64,000 nt of DNA from Pedobacter kyungheensis (GCF_000812965.1 NZ_JSYN01000002.1:310001-374000), one strand, 5' to 3'. Shown: positions 51,557 through 60,537, counted from the first letter of the stretch. A program made the numbers and translations. Notes: generated by a model not told the origin, from the letters alone.

Positions 51557-52804
51557 TCATACGATTTTCAATATCACAGGGTGCAACTTTTGCTTAACCA
51601 GATTCATTTCACTGGCAACTTTCTTCTTCTTCACTTTTGAATAAATCTGGGTTGTCCTGGTACTGCTATGCCCAAGCATATGGGCAACACTTTCGAGCGA
51701 AACTCCATTTTCCAGCGTTATAGTAGTGGCAAATGTGTGCCTGGCTATGTGAAATGTGAGACGTTTATTGATCCCCGCCAGTCTAGCGATAATCTTTAGG
51801 CAGCGGTTCATGTACTGGTTACTTGGAGTAGCAAAGATAGTTCCCTGAGCGAGTGAGGCTGTGGAATGCTCATACTTTTCGATAAAACCTAAAGACTCCG
51901 GTAGCAACGGCACATGAAATTTCAGTTCACTTGTATTAAGCGTTTTTTGCCTGATCATTTCAATCCATAGACTTCCGTCAGCTTCCCTCCTGATATAATC
52001 ATTGGTCAGCCTGCTGATCTCGTTATAGGAAAGTCCGGTATAACAACTGAACAGAAACATTTCTTTCACGAGCATGACCTGCTCATTTTCAATTTCAAGT
52101 GACCATAACTCAGAAATTTCGTCCATATCAAGACATTCCCTGTCTTTCCTAACCATGAGACGCTTGTGATTTAAAAAAGGGTCTGTGATTATCCACCCAA
52201 ATTTGAGCGCAATGCCCGTCAACTTCTGCAACCTTTCCAAATGTTTCATTACAGTGTTATTCGTACACGGGCGTTGGAACCGATCGGGTTCTTTTTTCCT
52301 CAAGTAAACTGCAAACTCGGTAATAAACCGAAAGTCTAATGCCATAAGCTGGATGTCTTTCAGTTTTTTCTTCTGGAGAAATTCTTTTAAGAAACGTTCA
52401 GTTGAATAATAGTTTTTGATCGTTCCTTTGGCGAGCAAAGCGCCCTGGTGCTCATAATGGTATTTGATCAGGTACATCAGGGTTTTTCCTTCCTCGTCAC
52501 CCTCTACCTTGGATTTGATCGCCTGAGCAGTGATCGCTTTCTTTTGGTAGCGTAACTCATCATAAGCACCATTGATTTCATTTGTCACCTGTCTGAGCTT
52601 TTCTCGGAGCGAAATAATTTCTGGCGTATTCCCCAGGAGTCTTTGCGTCCGCTGGTTCCAAAATTTGGGCTCGACAGACCTTTTTACCGCTAGTCTGAGG
52701 TACTTACCATCGACCGTAATTTTCGCATAAATTGGAGCTTTGCCATTTAGCTCATTTTCCCGCTTTAAATAGAATGAGAGGGCAAAAGTGTGCTGAGATT
52801 TCAT
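51557..52804 (-). CDS. Tyrosine recombinase (IntDOT-like integrase)
   Basis: A site-specific recombinase of 415 residues. The Bacteroidota arm/SAM-like N-terminal part is SFYLKRENELNGKAPIYAKI and RLAVKRSVEPKFWN. The catalytic domain has LFSCYTGLSYNEISRL (Ser where most have ArgI, as in IntDOT), HIARHTFATT (HxxR), MLGHSSTRTTQIYSK (His and the nucleophile Tyr). ATG 52804 is preceded by AGGAGG, which decides the start; the longer frame to 52990 is not used. It lies next to two tRNA-Pro genes, a common target. Confidence 0.95.
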   Translation of the reverse strand: MKSQHTFALSFYLKRENELNGKAPIYAKITVDGKYLRLAVKRSVEPKFWNQRTQRLLGNTPEIISLREKLRQVTNEINGAYDELRYQKKAITAQAIKSKVEGDEEGKTLMYLIKYHYEHQGALLAKGTIKNYYSTERFLKEFLQKKKLKDIQLMALDFRFITEFAVYLRKKEPDRFQRPCTNNTVMKHLERLQKLTGIALKFGWIITDPFLNHKRLMVRKDRECLDMDEISELWSLEIENEQVMLVKEMFLFSCYTGLSYNEISRLTNDYIRREADGSLWIEMIRQKTLNTSELKFHVPLLPESLGFIEKYEHSTASLAQGTIFATPSNQYMNRCLKIIARLAGINKRLTFHIARHTFATTITLENGVSLESVAHMLGHSSTRTTQIYSKVKKKKVASEMNLVKQKLHPVILKIV

Positions 52805-52823
52805 AAAATTTCCTCCTAAGCTG

Positions 52824-52988
52824 AGCACCAATTCTAGCACCTGAAAAACAGTAAAAACCAGGCGATAGCAAAATGGTGCAAAATAATTTTTAGTGATTGA
52901 AAAAAATACGCGACTCAGAAATCTACAATAATAGAAATAAGATTTTGGTGCTAGAATAGGTGCTAAATACTTTGATATTTTTAGCACC
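52824..52988. promoter_or_regulatory. AGCACC/GGTGCT repeat array next to the integrase
   Basis: Five copies of one hexamer: AGCACC at 52824 and 52836 (12-base phase), GGTGCT at 52947 and 52959 (12-base phase, inverse orientation) and AGCACC at 52983. The first two pairs form an 18-base inverted repeat with one mismatch. Between an integrase and tRNA genes this looks like arm-type binding sites of an attachment region or an integrase autoregulatory site. Confidence 0.5.
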
Positions 52989-53010
52989 AAATTGATATGG
53001 GATAAAAATA

Positions 53011-53045
53011 AAAAACCCTCTAATCAATTGATTTAGAGGGTTTTT
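53011..53045. terminator. Bidirectional terminator downstream of tRNA-Pro
   Basis: AAAAACCCTCTAA (53011-53023) pairs with TTAGAGGGTTTTT (53033-53045), with T-runs on both sides. It ends tRNA transcription on the minus strand. Confidence 0.78.
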
Positions 53046-53069
53046 GACGGATTTTAAATCCTTGTTTCG

Positions 53070-53143
53070 TCGGGATGGCAGGATTCGAACCTACGACCTC
53101 CACATCCCAAATGTGGCGCGATACCGGGCTACGCTACATCCCG
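53070..53143 (-). tRNA. tRNA-Pro (anticodon TGG), copy 1
   Basis: A 74-base cloverleaf read on the minus strand: 7 bp acceptor stem CGGGATG/CATCCCG, anticodon stem CCACA/TGTGG with loop TTTGGGA (anticodon TGG), and T-arm GTAGG-TTCGAAT-CCTGC. CCA is not encoded. Identical to the copy at 53198. The nearer of the two to the integrase, so its 3' end is the likelier integration target. Confidence 0.96.
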
Positions 53144-53197
53144 AACTTTGGTATCGATCTTTTTTTAATCCTGTTGTAAAGTGGATTGAACTTTTAG

Positions 53198-53271
53198 TCG
53201 GGATGGCAGGATTCGAACCTACGACCTCCACATCCCAAATGTGGCGCGATACCGGGCTACGCTACATCCCG
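53198..53271 (-). tRNA. tRNA-Pro (anticodon TGG), copy 2
   Basis: Same 74 bases as copy 1, 128 bp away. The 5' flanks also share AACTTTGG(T/C)ATC (plus-strand view), so the duplicated unit is larger than the tRNA. Both copies appear functional. Confidence 0.96.
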
Positions 53272-53816
53272 AACTTTGGCATCACCTTTTTAACCTTATT
53301 TCTAAGGGTTGGCAAAGATATGGAATTTATTGGGTATTTCCATTTTTTACCAATTTTTTTTATTTTAACGGTTAAAGAAATCAAACTCCTTAATGTTATT
53401 TAAATACTATTATGCAAAGTAGTATAACTGCTGTACATCTTGTTTTAAAAACTATCTCGTTTCAACAGCGGCAAAGGTATATATAAATCTGAAGTTTGCA
53501 AGGGGCGCCTTAGCACTTTTTTAAATTATCACGATAATCACCTAATTTTCAATGAGATTATTTTCCATTTAAAACCTTCAACAGATAACAATTAGCATAC
53601 ATTCAATTCATATTAGAAAATTATTGATGTGCAACACTAAATTACTGAGCTTGAAAAGGCGTAAACGCGCTGTGAACGGGCATGCACTTTTAGTATAGAG
53701 CTTTATCCGAAAAAGGAAAGGGAACGAGGTTTTATCCCGCCCCCTTATCGTAAATTAACGCATTTGCTAAGATTTTTCTCTTATGCAGGTAGAGCCTGAT
53801 TAATACATTATGCCGA
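53272..53816. other. Intergenic region upstream of the tRNA genes
   Basis: About 545 AT-rich bases between the tRNA pair and the M60 peptidase gene. Presumably holds the tRNA promoter. No gene or strong hairpin seen. Confidence 0.35.
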
Positions 53817-55667
53817 TTATTGTTTTACCAGTTTAAATTTCTGATTATTGGCACCACCGGCAGTGTATATTTCAACCTTGGTACCATTAGCAGTACCTGA
53901 GCCAGCTATATCCAGATTTTTACCAGGCGCATTTGTAGGTTCCAAAGTAAAATTACCACCGGCAACAGGGGTAATTTTCCACTCCTGAGCACTTGACCCG
54001 GTGTTTTGCCATATTTCTATCTGCGTACCATTGGCAGTAGCGGCACCCCTTACATTTAATACTTTGGCCGTATCTGCCTCCGATTGGATATAATATTTGC
54101 CAGGGGTGCTGCTTCTCTTCAACCGCCATACCTGGTTATTGGTGGTAGGGTTATTATTGCTCCACAGTGAAACAATAGCCCCATTTGTGGTATTTGAACC
54201 ATTAAGATCGAGCAGGCTGCTATTATTTACTACCGATATGATTTTATAACGGGCACTATTCTCAATACCGGCAGTATTTTCATCTGTTAAAGTAGTCGGG
54301 TCGACAGTTGGTGCCGGTAAATTAAGCGCAGCAATTTCATCGTAAACACTTTGCGCTACCGGCAATGCCCACTTCCTGAAAAAATAGCTCAGGTCTTTAC
54401 CAGAAATATTACAGGCTTTTAGCATAAAGTAGCGCATCCTTACTGCGTTATTGGCCGGATCATCGGTGTTGCCAAAAGCAGGTTTTTCTATACGCGACTG
54501 TTTATGCAGGTTAATGTAAAACGAATCGCCAAAGGCCAGCCAGAGTTGATGGAACATCATTAAACGTACAAATGGGTCATTAATCGTACCACTGGTTGCA
54601 TTAAAATTTTTATTTGGATCGGTACTTGCCAGGTAACTAAGGGCATTATTGGTAATGCTGCCTTTAAGCCGGTTAACACCATTGCCACCAATGGCCCGTT
54701 CGGCTGCAAGCGTGTAAATATTTACGGTAACCTCACCCAATCCGCTCCAGGTCCATGCAGGTTGCTGGTGCATATGCCCTATTTCATGCCATGCGCCCCA
54801 CCCACTGTTAACAATAGTAGCGGCACTTATTCCTTCGTCTATAAATCCAGGCGCAAACAACACCCTGTACCAGGTTGCAACTCCCCAAATACCGGGCTTA
54901 TTGCTTTCTACACCAAGTATTTTGTGTACCGGTGGTACATGATCGGCTGTTGAGCCATCAAAACCAGAAATATAGTTTTCTCCCTGGTTAATGCCAATAT
55001 CAATTTTTTGCAAAACAAAATTAGCATCTGTTTCAGTCATATTTGCAGCCCTGGTGCGGGTCCACACCAAATACATATTATCATTAATCAGCAAGGCATC
55101 GGGAGCCTGACTATAGCTGGCCAATTGGGCTGCCCAATCGGTGGTTTGATTTTTGAAGAAGACCGGTACCCTTACCGCACCGCTCTTAATGGTGATACGT
55201 ACTTTAGCTGTTGGTGTACCTGCTGTAATATAGCGTATCCACAGCATACCACCAACATTATCGGTTATGGTGTTAAGTCCGGCAGCGAGTGATACTGTCC
55301 GTGGATCTAAACGGGTGGTATCACGCGAATAGGTACCGATCAATAATTTCGGCAGGGTACTACCGGCAAGTTGTGTCACAACCAGTTTTACCGTATCGCC
55401 AGGCAATAAATAATAACCGGTTGGCGAAAAATCGGACCATGTTCCACCCAAACCGGCCCTTTTATTTTCGTCAAATCCATTAAGTACTTCATTGAATTCC
55501 TGGATGGAGTCTCCAACGCTTAATGGCGTAAGCGCGTTTGTAGTCATTCTTGTTGCCACTTTCAAACTGGTTTCTGATGAGGGCTCTGTAATTGGTTTCT
55601 TACAGGAGAAGAAGAATAGGTTTGAGGATAGTAATAGTACCATCCATAATAATTGTTTTGTTTTCAT
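53817..55667 (-). CDS. M60-family metallopeptidase lipoprotein with ricin-type lectin domain
   Basis: A surface or periplasmic peptidase of the M60/enhancin family, whose members cleave mucin-type glycoproteins. The lipoprotein signal ends FFFSC (Cys22). An N-terminal beta-sandwich (about 50-165) precedes the catalytic block WHEIGHMHQQ (His294, Glu295, His298) with Glu312 in GLGEVTVN as third metal ligand. A C-terminal ricin B-like domain (about 470-616) has repeated Q-x-W-like units (NNQVWRLKR, AQEWKITP, NNQKFKLV). Apparently monocistronic. Likely acts on host or plant glycoproteins. Confidence 0.92.
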   Translation of the reverse strand: MKTKQLLWMVLLLSSNLFFFSCKKPITEPSSETSLKVATRMTTNALTPLSVGDSIQEFNEVLNGFDENKRAGLGGTWSDFSPTGYYLLPGDTVKLVVTQLAGSTLPKLLIGTYSRDTTRLDPRTVSLAAGLNTITDNVGGMLWIRYITAGTPTAKVRITIKSGAVRVPVFFKNQTTDWAAQLASYSQAPDALLINDNMYLVWTRTRAANMTETDANFVLQKIDIGINQGENYISGFDGSTADHVPPVHKILGVESNKPGIWGVATWYRVLFAPGFIDEGISAATIVNSGWGAWHEIGHMHQQPAWTWSGLGEVTVNIYTLAAERAIGGNGVNRLKGSITNNALSYLASTDPNKNFNATSGTINDPFVRLMMFHQLWLAFGDSFYINLHKQSRIEKPAFGNTDDPANNAVRMRYFMLKACNISGKDLSYFFRKWALPVAQSVYDEIAALNLPAPTVDPTTLTDENTAGIENSARYKIISVVNNSSLLDLNGSNTTNGAIVSLWSNNNPTTNNQVWRLKRSSTPGKYYIQSEADTAKVLNVRGAATANGTQIEIWQNTGSSAQEWKITPVAGGNFTLEPTNAPGKNLDIAGSGTANGTKVEIYTAGGANNQKFKLVKQ

Positions 55668-56268
55668 ATACTGTTCTTGTGTTTAGATATACTAAAAAAA
55701 TAAAATCAGCTGATAGATGTTGTTTCTTTAAAATTAGATGCCTATTTTTAAACATTATAGCTATATTTTAACCTAAAGCACTCATATTTTGACTTATTTA
55801 CACTATAGTAACTAATAAAAAATAATACAAATTATTAAATACTAAACACCACAATACATACATTTTATCATACAGTTACATTCGGAATTTTATTATAAAA
55901 ATAAGGGCTCGGTAGTTAAGTAGGGCTGTCAGCTTCAGAACAAAAGCACACGTAAAACATTTACCAGATTTGTAATCGTAAAACAAACCAACCTGTGTAG
56001 GTTTATTCCGGCCAGGTAAAATGCTTATTCGCAAACCAAACAACTTGCTAAAGCTATTGCGTTGCTGTGCTTAGAAGAGGTGGGCTATGGAAACTGGATT
56101 ATTTTCAAATCCGGAGCAATGGGTAAAAATTATAGCAGAGGGCTAGCGAAAATTCAGGGAAATAGGCAGCGCTGTGCAACAGCTGTACAAGATACGAAGA
56201 ACATTTTTTTCAATACGAGTCTTGTACTGGCATTCGTAATAATTCACATTACGATTAAAAGCTTAAGG
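55668..56268. other. Intergenic region, possible short decayed coding stretch
   Basis: AT-rich 600 bases. On the plus strand around 56030-56150 one frame reads QLAKAIALLCLEEVGYGN and WIIFKSGAMGKNYSRG, which looks protein-like but lacks a start signal and runs antisense into the cupin gene. No intact gene is supported. Confidence 0.3.
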
Positions 56269-56766
56269 TTATCTGTCACCGGCCAGATAAATACTATCAC
56301 TAACAGCTTCCAACCAAACAGTGGGGCCTTTTTCGCGTCCGGTAATGGCAACCTGGAAAAATGCGGTATCGGCACTTGCGCCATGCCAGTGGGGAACATT
56401 GGGCGGACATTTGATTACATCACCTTTTCTCAGAATAACTTTCGACCTGCCTTTCTCCTGGTAATAGCCCACTCCACCGGTTACGAGCAAGATCTGTCCT
56501 GCCGGATGTGAATGCCATTTCGAACGTGCACCAGGTTCAAAGCTCACATTACCAACGTTGTTCTGATTTAAGCTATCGCTTTCTATCAGTGGCTGGAGGT
56601 AAACGACTCCGGTGAAATTGTCATTTGTTACCTTTTTGCCTTTCGCAAAAAGGCCGGACTCATCGGTATTCGCATCATGGGATACTTTAGCTTCCTGAGT
56701 ACATGAAAAGAGGGATATGGAACAAATAAGCCCCAAAACTGTCTGTCTTATCTTTTTCATGCTCAT
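56269..56766 (-). CDS. Cupin-domain lipoprotein
   Basis: A 165-residue protein with a lipoprotein signal (LICSISLFSC, Cys22) and one cupin barrel: KWHSHPAGQILLVTGGVGYY (first metal motif, HxH...E-like with Gln), then LRKGDVIKCPPNVPHWHGAS (second motif). Related to carboxymuconolactone-decarboxylase-associated cupins. It is the last gene of the minus-strand redox cluster and overlaps the upstream hydrolase by 4 bp. Substrate unknown. Confidence 0.9.
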   Translation of the reverse strand: MSMKKIRQTVLGLICSISLFSCTQEAKVSHDANTDESGLFAKGKKVTNDNFTGVVYLQPLIESDSLNQNNVGNVSFEPGARSKWHSHPAGQILLVTGGVGYYQEKGRSKVILRKGDVIKCPPNVPHWHGASADTAFFQVAITGREKGPTVWLEAVSDSIYLAGDR

Positions 56767-57833
56767 AAATTGGTCTGATAAAATTGTACAAGTTTATTCA
56801 ATGCCTGCGATACATACTCCTGTTTCCAGTAAGTTTGGATATGCGTAGCACCATCAAGAACAAAAAGTTCTTTATTTTTGGCATTGGTAGCTTTTGCAAA
56901 AGCTTCATCGGTCATGTATTTTGTATCTGCCTTACTCCCTGCTATCATCAGGAGGGGTTGATTGATGAGATCCATATTTGTAGCAGCATCCCAGGTCATC
57001 AGATCAAGCAGACTGCTCATTGTGTATAGGAAGGTGGAGTTAGGATGGGCATGCGTGCGATAATAATACTCATATCCCTCTCTGTACAAATCTGTTTTGG
57101 TTTTGGCAATTTCATCATCGCTGATGCTGGCTACGCCTGCATAAACAATTTTGCCACCAGCTGCTTCCTGAGCACGTGCATCAGAAGCCTGCTTTAAGCG
57201 ATCCTGAATGGTGTTGAGCTGCGCGTTTTGAAAGCCGTTTCTCCTCACCTCACCCGAGTTAAACATACTCAAGGTAGCTACAGCCCTAAAACGCCTGTCG
57301 GATTGTGCTGCTTTTAGCGAATAGCCTCCACCACCACATATACCCAATACCCCTAAACGATTGGCATCAACACCAGCATAACTACTGATATAATCTGCCA
57401 TACCACGAACATCTTCAACCCGGCTGGCAGGTTTATCGGTATGGCGGGGAAGTCCTCCGCTTGCCCCCTGGTAGGCTGCATCTGCTGCAATGGTAATATA
57501 ACCGGCTTCTGCCAAACGCTGCGCATATAACCCTGCAGTCTGCTCCTTAATCCCGCCATTTGGATGGGCTACCACTACCGCTGGATAGTGTTTTAAGGAG
57601 TCATAGCCAGCTGGGGTATATACATTGGCCGCAATTTCTATCCCATTAAGCTTGTATTTAACAGGATGTATATTCACCTTACCTTTTTCATTTTTAGCAA
57701 TAGCCCCTTCATATACCAAAGTATAGGGATTTTTTTCCTGTGCCTTTGCTACCGTTTGCCCGTTTATATCTGTTGCAGCAACAGATGAGATCAACAGCGC
57801 TGCTATTGTTTTTATGCTTTTATTTGTTTTCAT
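56763..57833 (-). CDS. Exported alpha/beta hydrolase with Cys nucleophile
   Basis: A 356-residue hydrolase with a signal peptide (IKTIAALLISSVAATDINGQ). The nucleophile elbow is GVLGICGGGGYSLKAA, with Cys instead of Ser, as in dienelactone hydrolases and YcjY-type proteins. Other blocks are PAVVVAHPNGGIKEQT (oxyanion HPNGG), QPLLMIAGSKADTKYM (acid region) and LDGATHIQTYWK (His). It lies 7 bp after the CMD-family gene and 4 bp over the cupin gene, so all three are co-translated. Substrate unknown. Confidence 0.88.
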   Translation of the reverse strand: MKTNKSIKTIAALLISSVAATDINGQTVAKAQEKNPYTLVYEGAIAKNEKGKVNIHPVKYKLNGIEIAANVYTPAGYDSLKHYPAVVVAHPNGGIKEQTAGLYAQRLAEAGYITIAADAAYQGASGGLPRHTDKPASRVEDVRGMADYISSYAGVDANRLGVLGICGGGGYSLKAAQSDRRFRAVATLSMFNSGEVRRNGFQNAQLNTIQDRLKQASDARAQEAAGGKIVYAGVASISDDEIAKTKTDLYREGYEYYYRTHAHPNSTFLYTMSSLLDLMTWDAATNMDLINQPLLMIAGSKADTKYMTDEAFAKATNAKNKELFVLDGATHIQTYWKQEYVSQALNKLVQFYQTNL

Positions 57834-57840
57834 ATCAATT

Positions 57841-58566
57841 TCACTTTTTATTTTCTAGCACTTCCTGTAAAACTTTTCTTGCCACATTCGATTCCTTGTG
57901 ACCAATATTTTGCTTAACAAGACCTAAAAATTCATGCAGTTGATCTGCCGTAAAGCCAAGGTTCAGGCAGATATTCAGATGCGACTTTAACATGGGTTCA
58001 ACTCCACCAATACTTGCCAGCACAGAAATTGTCACCAGTTCTCTTTCTGCAAAACTTAGCACATCGCGTTCAAACAGATCGGCAAAAAGATGCTCTTTCA
58101 AAAACACTTCTATCTCTGGTGCAAATGCCGCGTACCCGATTTTTGGCCCTTTTTCAGGAATACCTGTAAGCTGTTGCAGGTTCTTTTTGCCCCTTTCGTA
58201 TTTAGTTTCTTTACTTTCAATTTTTGATGCCTCTGGTCCTGGCTGATCCACAATGCCCTTGTTTTTACGCCCTTCCACCACAGTCATGAGCGTCTGAAGT
58301 GCTCTTAAACTTCTAGGGAAACCACAATAAGCATACAAATGAACCAATGTTTCCCTGGCCTGGTTGATCGTCAAACCGTTACCCAGCCCTGTATTCAAGG
58401 TCCGCTCCAATTTAGCCAGATCACCCTTTGCAGCTACAACTGCGATATTGATCAGACGCTGCTGCTTTAAACTAAGCGCGGTGTCTTTAACACTATCCTT
58501 TGCATAAACTATTGTATTCATGATAAGCATCGCCAGCAACGGAATTTTATACATTAATCTTTTCAT
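57841..58566 (-). CDS. Exported carboxymuconolactone decarboxylase (CMD) family protein
   Basis: A 241-residue protein with a signal peptide (LAMLIMNTIVYAKD) and two CMD/AhpD-like helical repeats: NIAVVAAKGDLAKLERTLNT with QARETLVHLYAYCGFPRSLR, then ERELVTISVLASIGGVEPML with LHEFLGLVKQNIG. The first repeat has one Cys (YCGFP), and the AhpD CxxC is absent. It could act as a peroxidase-like or decarboxylase partner of the cupin protein. Lies 18 bp after the flavodoxin gene. Confidence 0.9.
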   Translation of the reverse strand: MKRLMYKIPLLAMLIMNTIVYAKDSVKDTALSLKQQRLINIAVVAAKGDLAKLERTLNTGLGNGLTINQARETLVHLYAYCGFPRSLRALQTLMTVVEGRKNKGIVDQPGPEASKIESKETKYERGKKNLQQLTGIPEKGPKIGYAAFAPEIEVFLKEHLFADLFERDVLSFAERELVTISVLASIGGVEPMLKSHLNICLNLGFTADQLHEFLGLVKQNIGHKESNVARKVLQEVLENKK

Positions 58567-58584
58567 CCTAATTTCTTTTATTTC

Positions 58585-59211
58585 TCATTTAGCAAAGCCA
58601 ATGCGGCTTAACCATTTAACCACCTCATTTTCTGCTTCCATTGCCCTACTACCTACAATCATCAGTAACTTGCCATCACGTTCAGATCCACCCTTCATGG
58701 TAAACCCTTCCATTACTTTGCTGCCGGAACAAAGCTCCTTCACCTGATCAAAACTACTGCCTATACCATAGCCACCATTGGTATTGAACGGAATAACCTG
58801 CTTTCCTTTTAGCTTGTAACTATTTAAGAAACTTTTCATCGGTGGCGGGAGCTGCATCCCCCAGGTGGGGAAACCGATGAATATTGTATCATAGCTTGCT
58901 ATGCTATCGATTTTTGTCTTTAACGGAGGTAAAAAGCCGGATTCATTTTCACGCGCTACCTGGTCAACAGTTTGCCGGTAATTTTCCGGATAAGGTTTCT
59001 CTAATTCGAGTGCAATGAGCTTGCCTCCTGTATGCTTCCCGATCATCTGCGCAATTGCTTTGGTGTTTCCGGTACGCGAGAGGTAAACAATCAGAACCTT
59101 TTGATCTGGATTTATCGGTTTATCAATAGTCCTGTCCTGTGCGCTCGTACAACCGGCAAACAAGACAATGAACATGATCACCGCCACAAAGTATAATAAT
59201 GTGCTTTTCAT
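58585..59211 (-). CDS. Flavodoxin-like lipoprotein
   Basis: A 208-residue FMN-binding electron carrier exported as a lipoprotein (IVLFAGC, about Cys21). The phosphate-binding loop is VYLSRTGNTKAIAQMIG, followed by ALELEKPYPENYRQTV, DTIFIGFPTWGMQLPPPMK and FNTNGGYGIGSSFDQV, the standard flavodoxin_4 layout. Export of a flavodoxin is unusual and suggests a periplasmic electron-transfer role within this cluster. A gap of 79 bp separates it from the hydrolase upstream. Confidence 0.9.
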   Translation of the reverse strand: MKSTLLYFVAVIMFIVLFAGCTSAQDRTIDKPINPDQKVLIVYLSRTGNTKAIAQMIGKHTGGKLIALELEKPYPENYRQTVDQVARENESGFLPPLKTKIDSIASYDTIFIGFPTWGMQLPPPMKSFLNSYKLKGKQVIPFNTNGGYGIGSSFDQVKELCSGSKVMEGFTMKGGSERDGKLLMIVGSRAMEAENEVVKWLSRIGFAK

Positions 59212-59290
59212 CTTTGTCTAATATCTGATTACAAATTTCGACAAGATAAGCGGCTATAAAGTAGACAGATTACCGAAAAGACTACCCGTA

Positions 59291-60382
59291 TTACCTATCC
59301 AGACCTTTTTTCTTTAGCCAGGCCGACAATACATCGGCTACTTCAAGGTTATTCAGATCAGCAAAAGGAAAATGGGTATTGCCTTTGATCCCAATCTCTG
59401 GCAGGTGAACCACCTGGGCATCGCCGCCGTGTTTATTAATGGCCTTTACCCAAAGCCTGGCCATTTCAAGGCCCGAACGCCAGTGATCCTGGTTCCACAC
59501 GGATGTGGGTGAAGCTGCAATGTTATCGCCATAGTAGATTACAATCGGCATCCTGGTAAGCTTTTTAAAATCTTCCATCGAAATTTCAGTTCCTTTCAGC
59601 GCACCAAAAAGCCCTGTTGAAGCAATGGGTGAAGGCAATTCCCCTTCAGGAAACACAAATCCGCTGTAAGGCTCAAATGCAACTATTGCTTTTACCTTAT
59701 CGTTTTTGATTCCCGTTAACCAACCAGGACCGCCACCCTGCGAATGAGCAACCAGAATACCACCATCGATTTTATCCAAAAGTGCTGAAACTGATTCGCT
59801 TACTATGGAAGCATCAAACGCGCCGGTATTTGGGGTCATCTGCCTGTAGAACTGCTCCAGGGATGCAGCATCCTTTGGAAACTGAACCCCTGGAAAATAA
59901 TCTGGATAATTGCCAATACGGAACTGCGTAAACCAGAACTGTTCATCAGCAGTTGGTGTAACAGTTGCGGCAACCATACTTTTCCCAGCTTCACCACGGC
60001 GGGGCTGATCCAGGAGATAAACCCCGAACCCACGCCTCAAGAATATGTTCTGAAAACCCTCCCGACCGTCTGGCGTGGTCTCCCAGGTCTTTTTGGATTG
60101 CCCGGCCCCGTGAAGAAAAACCAGCGGATACCTGTGCGCCTTAACAGGGAGCTGATAAAAAACATAGGCATGGTCTCCATGAAAAGTCTGGCCATCGGCC
60201 TTAAGCGCATTTTTGATATCGAATACACCTTGCGTTAAATTCACTTTACCCCCTACCGCAAAACTTCCCTGCTCAGCAATCATTAATGGTTTACCAGATT
60301 TTTGCTGTTGGCCACGTACCTGAAGTGAACTAAGCGAAAGTAAAGCCGCTATTAATATTATCTCTGGTCTAATCTTCATCAT
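59291..60382 (-). CDS. Exported alpha/beta hydrolase (Ser nucleophile)
   Basis: A 363-residue hydrolase with a signal peptide (IILIAALLSLSSLQVRG). Motifs: YPLVFLHGAGQSKKTWETTP (oxyanion HGAG), YLLDQPRRGEAGKSM, GILVAHSQGGGPGWLT (nucleophile Ser in HSQGG), IVIYYGDNIAASP and IGIKGNTHFPFADLNN (His). Similar to putative lipase/esterases in Bacteroidota redox clusters. It is separated from the NTF2-like gene by a remnant of a sugar dehydrogenase. Substrate unknown. Confidence 0.88.
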   Translation of the reverse strand: MMKIRPEIILIAALLSLSSLQVRGQQQKSGKPLMIAEQGSFAVGGKVNLTQGVFDIKNALKADGQTFHGDHAYVFYQLPVKAHRYPLVFLHGAGQSKKTWETTPDGREGFQNIFLRRGFGVYLLDQPRRGEAGKSMVAATVTPTADEQFWFTQFRIGNYPDYFPGVQFPKDAASLEQFYRQMTPNTGAFDASIVSESVSALLDKIDGGILVAHSQGGGPGWLTGIKNDKVKAIVAFEPYSGFVFPEGELPSPIASTGLFGALKGTEISMEDFKKLTRMPIVIYYGDNIAASPTSVWNQDHWRSGLEMARLWVKAINKHGGDAQVVHLPEIGIKGNTHFPFADLNNLEVADVLSAWLKKKGLDR

Positions 60383-60424
60383 ACTACCTATGTTTATCGG
60401 GCCAATCGGATAAGCCCAGCTTTA

Positions 60425-60537
60425 TTATTTCTTATAAGTGATCCGGTAGATTACGCTTGCAAAGTCATCCGAAACCAGCATTGAGCCATCTTCCAACACC
60501 AAAACATCTACCGGGCAAAAAGGCTTTAACGTGGACT
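60425..60537 (-). pseudogene. C-terminal remnant of a PQQ-dependent sugar dehydrogenase
   Basis: A minus-strand frame ending at TAA 60425 reads PVDVLVLEDGSMLVSDDFAS then VIYRITYKK, which is the conserved tail of sorbosone/PQQ-dependent sugar dehydrogenases. The preceding residues (QSTLKPFC) are not family-like, and the NTF2-like stop falls at 60526 in another frame, so the remnant starts within roughly 60515-60537. The rest of the gene has been lost, apparently replaced by the NTF2-like gene. Confidence 0.65.

Noticed and set aside
1..53070. Search for a second copy of the tRNA-Pro 3' end as the left attachment site
   Set aside because: No repeat of the T-arm and acceptor sequence was found to the left of the integrase, so the island's left end is not placed.
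53070..53271. Direct repeats that could suggest a CRISPR or repeat array
   Set aside because: Only two units, each a perfect tRNA-Pro cloverleaf; plus-strand open frames through them are artefacts.
56062..56511. Plus-strand open frame antisense to the cupin gene
   Set aside because: Most of it mirrors the cupin codons; the first 40 residues look protein-like but have no start signal and no recognised family.
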